From: a virus
Direction: 5' to 3' (one strand)
Length of the DNA: 25,877 nucleotides
Virus record (IMG/VR): IMGVR_UViG_3300013120_000196
Coordinates: 1 to 25,877 of that record
Made by a program: the position numbers and the translations under genes. This document shows, one piece after another, positions 20,974 through 25,877 of this stretch (the first letter of the stretch is position 1; every line of letters begins with the position of its first letter). The notes beneath the pieces were generated by a model. That model worked only from the letters and a program-made list of their open reading frames with translations. It did no database searches and was not told the DNA's origin.

Positions 20974-21447
20974 ATGGTTGTTGTTGTTGGAGACTTAGTA
21001 ACATTTATGAATGGGTCCGGACCTGTTGGAAATCAATATACTTTTTTCCGAATATATGAAATTCATGAGGATACTGTATCGAGATATTTTGATATGGCAG
21101 ACCATTGGGCGAATGAACAAATTTCTACAACAACACAAACAAGTAAAGCCAATTTATATGATGATTTAATTTTAACCGAAGGGGCATTGAGATTAACCGA
21201 ACATATCTATAGTGAGGTCATGGCAACAGGATTTTCGTATTCCACTCTTCAATTTTCAGTTCAAACGGGAACTTTTCCTCAGGTCCTACAATCTCGTTGT
21301 GATGCCTACAAAAAACAGAAAGATGAATTGTTGGGGATGTTGAAAAAGAGAATTGATGTATCACAACAAACTCAATGGGATGATAACCCTTATGGAATTG
21401 TAGGAGATAATTTCCATCAAACTGCACCTTGGAGGGGAGGGTTATGA
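20974..21447 (+). CDS. Putative head-tail connector/neck protein, 157 aa
   Basis: It lies right after the major capsid gene, where the head-completion (adaptor) gene normally sits. The N-terminus has GDLVTFMNGSGPVGNQ; later ALRLTEHIYSEVMA and FPQVLQSRCDAYKKQKDELLGMLKKR are helical, and the C-terminus PYGIVGDNFHQTAPWRGGL is extended. An adaptor with helices and a C-terminal tail fits. Sequence recognition is weak, so the role is by position. The ATG at 20974 has GGAG 7 nt upstream; the open frame reaches further upstream, but only into the terminator and the capsid gene. Confidence 0.55.
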   Translation: MVVVVGDLVTFMNGSGPVGNQYTFFRIYEIHEDTVSRYFDMADHWANEQISTTTQTSKANLYDDLILTEGALRLTEHIYSEVMATGFSYSTLQFSVQTGTFPQVLQSRCDAYKKQKDELLGMLKKRIDVSQQTQWDDNPYGIVGDNFHQTAPWRGGL

Positions 21448-21713
21448 TTGAAGTTGTCACGGTTTTGACCGCCTTAATCTCTGTTTTGGGGGGAATGATT
21501 GCGGGAGGCGGTGGTGGATTGATGATGGTGAAATATCGCTTGGATCAGACAGAAAGATTAAATGTTCAGCAAGAGCAAGAATTACACAAGATCAGAAATT
21601 CATTAAGGGTCGTGAATCGTCATACAAGAGATATTTTAACATATCTTCGACATCGAGACCCAGAAAATACATTCTGGATGGAGGGTCTCAAGGATGACGT
21701 TAAGAATCCATGA
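21444..21713 (+). CDS. Membrane protein with coiled-coil tail, 89 aa
   Basis: Residues 3-30 (IEVVTVLTALISVLGGMIAGGGGGLMMV) form one transmembrane helix rich in glycine; the rest, YRLDQTERLNVQQEQELHKIR..., is a charged coiled coil. The ATG overlaps the previous stop and has GGAGGG upstream. A membrane protein within the neck genes is unusual. It could be a holin-like or lysis helper, or an entry protein; nothing proves this. It overlaps the next gene by 20 nt. Confidence 0.6.
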   Translation: MIEVVTVLTALISVLGGMIAGGGGGLMMVKYRLDQTERLNVQQEQELHKIRNSLRVVNRHTRDILTYLRHRDPENTFWMEGLKDDVKNP

Positions 21714-22122
21714 GATATTCCGAGATCGGTTGGAAGTAATTCACACATTCTATAAGGGGAAAACCGTTACTTTGGTTTTTGTGAATGATAGTGGAATTTA
21801 TACAAATTACGGCGGGTCGGAAAAAGATTTGGAGATAAAAGAAACTGTCAAAGCAATAATATCCCCTGTCAAAAATTCGAAGATTTGGGGGAATATTGCT
21901 ATAGTTGGAGCCTCGGATTTGGAAGTCGTTATTTGGGAAGCAGATTTAAAACCCGAATTGGTTGAGCAGTTCTTTGTTTTCAATAATTACGATAATATCA
22001 AGGTCATAATTGATGAGTTATATTTTAGGGTGATTGAAATTCGCTCACCCGAAGATGTTGATAATGAAGTTCCATATTGGCATATGCTGTTGAGAAAATT
22101 GATAACGGAGGTGCTGGCATGA
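21694..22122 (+). CDS. Putative neck/head-completion (stopper) protein, 142 aa
   Basis: A strand-rich protein (FYKGKTVTLVFVNDSGIY, NIAIVGASDLEVVIWEA, NIKVIIDELYFRVIEIR) with the beta-barrel form expected for head-closure proteins. It lies between the connector candidate and the gp10-like gene, where this protein usually sits. GGAGGG lies 8 nt before the ATG. I assign the role by position and fold pattern only. Confidence 0.5.
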   Translation: MTLRIHEIFRDRLEVIHTFYKGKTVTLVFVNDSGIYTNYGGSEKDLEIKETVKAIISPVKNSKIWGNIAIVGASDLEVVIWEADLKPELVEQFFVFNNYDNIKVIIDELYFRVIEIRSPEDVDNEVPYWHMLLRKLITEVLA

Positions 22123-22526
22123 TAACAATGAAAGTATCTTCCACGGATTTATCACAATATGCCAAAAAATATCGACAACGACAAAACGAGGCACTTGATC
22201 ATTTTATAGCATGGTTAAAGGAAGAAATGACAGGAACCTTGGGCGAGATAAAAAGTGAATTTCCCAAAAAATCAGGAAAAACAGCGGAAGGAATAACTTT
22301 GGAAGTGGGGCACGGTTATTTTGCTCTTCGGGCGGATTCGATGGTTGTTCTTTATATTGAGCATGGAACTTCTGCTCATGGTCCAGTAACAGCGAAGGCA
22401 CTCCATTTTTTCATTGATGATAAGGAAATTTTCACTCGATGGGTTCAAGGAATCCAACCGCATAATATCATAAAAAGAGCAAGTCAAAGATTATTTCAAC
22501 GATTGCAGGAGGCGGTTGGCATATGA
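22119..22526 (+). CDS. HK97 gp10-like neck/tail-completion protein, 135 aa
   Basis: The N-terminal helix (DLSQYAKKYRQRQNEALDHF) followed by FPKKSGKTAEGI, then VLYIEHGTSAHGPVTAKALHFF and GIQPHNIIKRASQRLF, matches the pattern of the HK97 gp10/tail-completion family ('E.Gt..h.....ka L.f' and 'G..ph..i..A'). Such proteins join the tail to the head. The ATG at 22119 overlaps the previous stop and follows GGAGG by 7 nt; the in-frame upstream part is not likely translated. Confidence 0.7.
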   Translation: MITMKVSSTDLSQYAKKYRQRQNEALDHFIAWLKEEMTGTLGEIKSEFPKKSGKTAEGITLEVGHGYFALRADSMVVLYIEHGTSAHGPVTAKALHFFIDDKEIFTRWVQGIQPHNIIKRASQRLFQRLQEAVGI

Positions 22527-22999
22527 ATATATCCGTTATCGACGTAGTTAAATCATTGATTGCATATTTGGAATCCAAAGCCGTAGGGGATTCTGATTTG
22601 GAAGATCATATTTACACACATCCTCAAGAGGAAAGAACTAATAAATATAAAAAATTTATTGTCTTGGGTTATGAGGTGGATCCTGCGCCCTATGAATTGG
22701 GTGATACTCAAACACAAACAATCATCACATTCAATATTATCTTGGGTTTTAGAGATAATACAATGTCGTTATCCGGAACTGAAAAGGAATTGGGTGATAC
22801 ATTTTTTTATGATTATGCGCGATATTTACGAAGTCGAGAATTTCGGGTATATATGGCAGGATTGGGAATTAAAGTTCCTCCCCATCACATTACAAGAGAG
22901 TGGCATTTAGACTTTGACCATAATTTAGAAGGATTGAGAAAATATAATATAACTTTAAAACTCTTAACATACATTGAAACATTGGAAGATATACCATGA
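22523..22999 (+). CDS. Putative tail terminator protein, 158 aa
   Basis: It follows the gp10-like gene and precedes the tail tube genes, the standard place for a tail terminator. The sequence has an N-terminal helix (VIDVVKSLIAYLESK), strands (KKFIVLGYEV, TIITFNIILGF), a long helix (FYDYARYLRSREFRVYMAG) and C-terminal strands (NITLKLLTYIETL), which matches the alpha/beta form of such proteins. The ATG overlaps the previous stop, with GGAGG upstream. The role is by position. Confidence 0.6.
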   Translation: MNISVIDVVKSLIAYLESKAVGDSDLEDHIYTHPQEERTNKYKKFIVLGYEVDPAPYELGDTQTQTIITFNIILGFRDNTMSLSGTEKELGDTFFYDYARYLRSREFRVYMAGLGIKVPPHHITREWHLDFDHNLEGLRKYNITLKLLTYIETLEDIP

Positions 23000-23008
23000 G
23001 GTGAGATA

Positions 23009-23752
23009 ATGGAAGATTCATACGCAGGATGGAATAACTATGTAATCGTTGAACGCACGACAGAATGTCCCGTGGGAACTGTGATAACCGATGATGGAGA
23101 ATCTGATGGAAATATAGTGTATCGTAATGGAATATATTATTTATCCTCTGCTTTTGCGGCTCCATATGATACATGGATTCCCACTGTTACGGGCTGGCAG
23201 ATAGATGTGGAAACGGGCGAAATCCGATATTATGCGGCTTCAGGTGTATTGGCTGAATATTTTACACCGATGCAAAGAGCCATCGGGAAAGTTAAAAATA
23301 TTCGAATAACGAACGAGAGAACAGTTGAGAAAGATCGGGCATTGGGTGAGATTCATGCCGTTGATTTAAAATCACAACAGTTCGATGTTAATTTCGAGAT
23401 GCCAAAAACTTTCATTGACAAAAGAAAGATTGCGGCCATTTCTCGAACTTCTCCTTTAGAAAATCAGGCAGGATTTGGCGGACCTGGAGTTGTTTCAATC
23501 CCAAGAAGGTGGGAACCATATGCACAGAGTTGGTATCTTGTTATAGTTTATCAATGGGATGCAAGTTCGGATTCTGATAATGTAGCAAGAATTTTGATAA
23601 TGCCGTGTGCCAAATTCTCCAAATATGAAACATCAGCAGAGAACGATAAATTACAGGCAATTTCATTATCCGGAAGTGCCACATATGTATTTTATCTCCC
23701 TGATGATTCAGTAAATATTGAGGATTATACACCGACGGGGACTCCGCCATAG
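23009..23752 (+). CDS. Tail tube protein paralogue 1, 247 aa
   Basis: This is the first of three tandem related proteins. Shared landmarks are an N-terminal Y-I-E...CP segment, 'NGIYYLSS', 'W-IDVETGEIRYY', 'YFTPMQRAIGK', 'KTFIDKRKI', a 'YLVIVYQ' strand, 'ILIMPCAKF' and 'LSGSATYVFYLP'. Mostly beta, about 245 aa, and located right after the tail terminator, it fits a tail tube protein. The role is inferred from these facts. The ribosome site is GAGGTGA. It ends with a short proline-rich tail (PTGTPP). Confidence 0.7.
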   Translation: MEDSYAGWNNYVIVERTTECPVGTVITDDGESDGNIVYRNGIYYLSSAFAAPYDTWIPTVTGWQIDVETGEIRYYAASGVLAEYFTPMQRAIGKVKNIRITNERTVEKDRALGEIHAVDLKSQQFDVNFEMPKTFIDKRKIAAISRTSPLENQAGFGGPGVVSIPRRWEPYAQSWYLVIVYQWDASSDSDNVARILIMPCAKFSKYETSAENDKLQAISLSGSATYVFYLPDDSVNIEDYTPTGTPP

Positions 23753-23763
23753 GAGGATCCCAA

Positions 23764-25065
23764 ATGGATGATAGTTTATCAGGAACCCAGGCATACCTAA
23801 TAATTTTTGAGAATAATGACCAATGTCCTGTGAGAAATCCTACAGTTCTTCCAGATGGAACTCCATTCTCAATGAATGGGTTTATTGCCTTTACATCCAC
23901 AAATCCCTGGCCGTTTAATTCGTTTTCTGCGATTGCCCATAATTGTTTGGGGACTTCGTGGGTTTTAAATGTTGATACAGGAGAATTGCGATATTATCAA
24001 ATCGATATTGCCCATCCCGACCCTGATGAATATTGGACACCGATGCAGTTGGCAATGGGAAAAACTCAATCCATATCAATAACAGAATCTCATCAATCGA
24101 TGGCCATAAAAGAACTTGGACAACAATATGCTCATGGGATACCTCATCAAACGGATGATATTCGATTTCAATTGAGCAAAACATTTATCTCAAAAGACAA
24201 ATTGGATATAAGCACGGATATTGATATTGATGTTGATTCTCCTTTGGGGAATATTATTGGATATGATGGGCATGAATTTATAAATGATTCTTCATTTTTA
24301 TCATATGTTCAAGTTTTGCGAAAGAATTGGTTTTTTGTCGTTCTATATTATTTATATCACGATAATGATGACGGAAAGATTGCCAAAACGATTATTTTAC
24401 CATGTGCGAGATTCGATAATATAGAAATAATAAATGAATCATCCAGAATAATCCGATGTAATTTGAGCGGAAAAGCAACCTATATGATTCAATATCCGGC
24501 GAAAGAGATCATAACATATGGTCAATCGATTGTGGTTCCTGAAATAGAATGCACTGTTGTTGAGATCGAATGGTGGAATCAAACTCCTGCTGATGCATGG
24601 GTGGGACATCATGCCGGACATGGAGGAGTATTTTATACTTGGAAAGGTCAAACATTCACAACGATTGGAGCATTCGAACTTTGTTCGGTGGGGATACAAC
24701 TTGGAAATTATGTATTAACGTCGGATCATAAACCCCTAATAATTCGATTGTGGGACGCAGTTTCTGGAAATTTATTGGCAAGTTCATTACCAAAGGCATG
24801 GGATGAATTGATCGCAAATTCAGAAAACAAATTTTTGTTCCCTGCTTCGATCAATTTATTGGCAACAACACAATATTTTTTCACAATTGAAGATACTGAA
24901 GAACCAACCAATCCTTATACCTTTCATATAATAATTGAAGAAGATGAACCAGGTGGATATGCGGGAGGTAATGCATATTATTCCATTGATTTAATATATC
25001 CACCAGGTTCTTCCTGGCAAGTGGAAAACGAGGATTTATGGTTCAAAATCTATAAGGTGACATAA
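23764..25065 (+). CDS. Tail tube protein paralogue 2 with an extra beta-sandwich domain, 433 aa
   Basis: Residues 1-250 repeat the tube pattern of the previous protein (VDTGELRYY, EYWTPMQLAMGK, KTFISKDKL, TIILPCARF, LSGKATYMIQYP). From about 260 a separate domain begins: QTFTTIGAFELCSVGIQLGN, PLIIRLWDAVSGNLLASS, LLATTQYFFTIED, GGYAGGNAYY and DLWFKIYKV. This is like a beta-sandwich (carbohydrate-binding-type) domain found on many surface and virion proteins. The domain would stick out from the tube, perhaps for host-surface contact. It has a GGAGG site before the ATG. Confidence 0.72.
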   Translation: MDDSLSGTQAYLIIFENNDQCPVRNPTVLPDGTPFSMNGFIAFTSTNPWPFNSFSAIAHNCLGTSWVLNVDTGELRYYQIDIAHPDPDEYWTPMQLAMGKTQSISITESHQSMAIKELGQQYAHGIPHQTDDIRFQLSKTFISKDKLDISTDIDIDVDSPLGNIIGYDGHEFINDSSFLSYVQVLRKNWFFVVLYYLYHDNDDGKIAKTIILPCARFDNIEIINESSRIIRCNLSGKATYMIQYPAKEIITYGQSIVVPEIECTVVEIEWWNQTPADAWVGHHAGHGGVFYTWKGQTFTTIGAFELCSVGIQLGNYVLTSDHKPLIIRLWDAVSGNLLASSLPKAWDELIANSENKFLFPASINLLATTQYFFTIEDTEEPTNPYTFHIIIEEDEPGGYAGGNAYYSIDLIYPPGSSWQVENEDLWFKIYKVT

Positions 25066-25877
25066 TGGCAAGGCAAGAAATATGGACGGGTGAGAATTGT
25101 TATCTCATAATCGAGAAAAATTCCATGTGCCCATATAGAAAGGGAGGAAATCTGATCGAAGATGGAGCGGGAAATGTTGTAATGCTTAATGGCATTGTAT
25201 ATATTTCATCTTCATTTCTTCCACCATATGATTCATTCACAAATATTGTGGTCGCTTCTCCTGGTCTTATTGCGTGGGTAATAGATATAGACACGGGAGA
25301 ATTACGATATTATGATGGAATTCAAGCAGATGAAACGGAATATTGGACACCACAACAAAGATCAATCGGAAAAGTCACATCGATGAGCATTGATTATAAA
25401 CGCCCGATTGAAGTTCATTCAGAAATAGGGTCATGTTATCCATCAGATATTCAGGCAACCGTATATTCCAATGAACTCGATATAAAGAAATGTTTTATTG
25501 ACAAAAGAAAAATTGTTCCTACCAAAGAAAATAATGTATGGACACAATTCGGATTTTTGGGTAACGGATTAATTGAAGTTCCGGATTACGTGGACGGAAA
25601 GGTTCAAGATTATTATTTGGTTATATTGCATATCCGAGATGAAGCAGATGCAAGTGTGAGACAAACAATAATATGTCCTTGCACTAAGTTTTCAGATTTT
25701 AGGGAAGATAATGTAACGGATAAAATATTGGAATGCTCGATAAAAGGTGAATCTACATATCTTCGGACCCTTCCATATGATGATAATATTCCAGATTATC
25801 CCTTTCATTTACCAGAATGTGCGGAATATCTTCATATTGGAGATGAAGGAGAGGAATATCGATATGTTGGAAGAAAG
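25065..25877 (+). CDS. Tail tube protein paralogue 3 (partial, cut by window end)
   Basis: The first 271 residues are visible. They keep the family pattern: CYLIIEKNSMCPYRKGG, NGIVYISSSF, WVIDIDTGELRYY, EYWTPQQRSIGK, KKCFIDKRKI, GFLGNGLIEVP, TIICPCTKF and KGESTYLRTLP. After the tube part a new segment begins (HLPECAEYLHIG), so it may also carry an extra C-terminal domain outside the window. The ATG shares a base with the previous stop and GGTGA lies 4 nt upstream. Confidence 0.7.
   Translation, partial: MARQEIWTGENCYLIIEKNSMCPYRKGGNLIEDGAGNVVMLNGIVYISSSFLPPYDSFTNIVVASPGLIAWVIDIDTGELRYYDGIQADETEYWTPQQRSIGKVTSMSIDYKRPIEVHSEIGSCYPSDIQATVYSNELDIKKCFIDKRKIVPTKENNVWTQFGFLGNGLIEVPDYVDGKVQDYYLVILHIRDEADASVRQTIICPCTKFSDFREDNVTDKILECSIKGESTYLRTLPYDDNIPDYPFHLPECAEYLHIGDEGEEYRYVGRK

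Noticed and set aside
1-25877. CRISPR array, IS element or integrase/att site
   Set aside because: No regularly spaced repeats, transposase or integrase motifs were seen; the 21-bp repeats flank one gene that is not a transposase.

Overview
The window looks like part of the genome of a tailed double-stranded DNA virus (Caudoviricetes, HK97-type capsid), most likely infecting an anaerobic archaeon. The evidence for an archaeal host is a full-length MCM replicative helicase, TATA-like boxes about 25 nt upstream of apparently leaderless starts, Shine-Dalgarno sequences of both GGAGG and GGTGA type, and a VapB-like ribbon-helix-helix regulator. Two radical SAM genes, each with a CX3CX2C motif, fit an anaerobic host. 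The sequence does not allow a narrower host call. No integrase, tRNA, IS element or CRISPR array is visible.

Layout. (1) 1-2684, plus strand: the end of an unknown gene, an unknown 158-aa protein, an AbrB/MazE-like protein, a small Cys-rich protein, a RecT-like annealase and a radical SAM gene. Exact 21-bp direct repeats flank the radical SAM gene, so it looks like an inserted cassette. (2) 8701-2676, minus strand: a tightly packed early/replication operon. It holds an unknown 113-aa protein, MCM, seven small proteins (four with Cys-rich zinc-ribbon-like patterns), a small C5-methyltransferase-like protein, a nuclease-like protein and a PAPS-reductase/DndC-like protein. (3) 8702-9194, non-coding: a long imperfect palindrome around an AT-rich core next to the MCM operon (candidate origin), a second strongly structured segment, and a promoter/operator for the divergent gene. 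(4) 9195-12564, plus strand: regulator, small proteins, then an overlapping ParB-like / C5-cytosine methyltransferase / radical SAM / winged-helix set, a plausible DNA-modification cassette. (5) 12566-25877, plus strand: the virion module. It runs small terminase candidate, tiny proteins, large terminase, portal fused to a GNAT domain, MuF-like protein, prohead protease/scaffold, decoration protein, major capsid protein, neck proteins, tail completion and terminator proteins, and three tandem tail-tube paralogues (the last cut by the window edge).

How it fits together. Nearly all genes are coupled by ATGA or TAATG overlaps. The capsid block 18505-20893 looks like its own transcription unit, with a TTTAAATA box at 18411 and a strong terminator hairpin at 20912-20943. 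Both the portal and protease genes have RNA hairpins that can hide their Shine-Dalgarno sequences, suggesting translational control of capsid stoichiometry. The most novel candidates are the methyltransferase-radical SAM cassette, the repeat-bounded radical SAM gene, the portal-GNAT fusion and the RNA switches before the structural genes.
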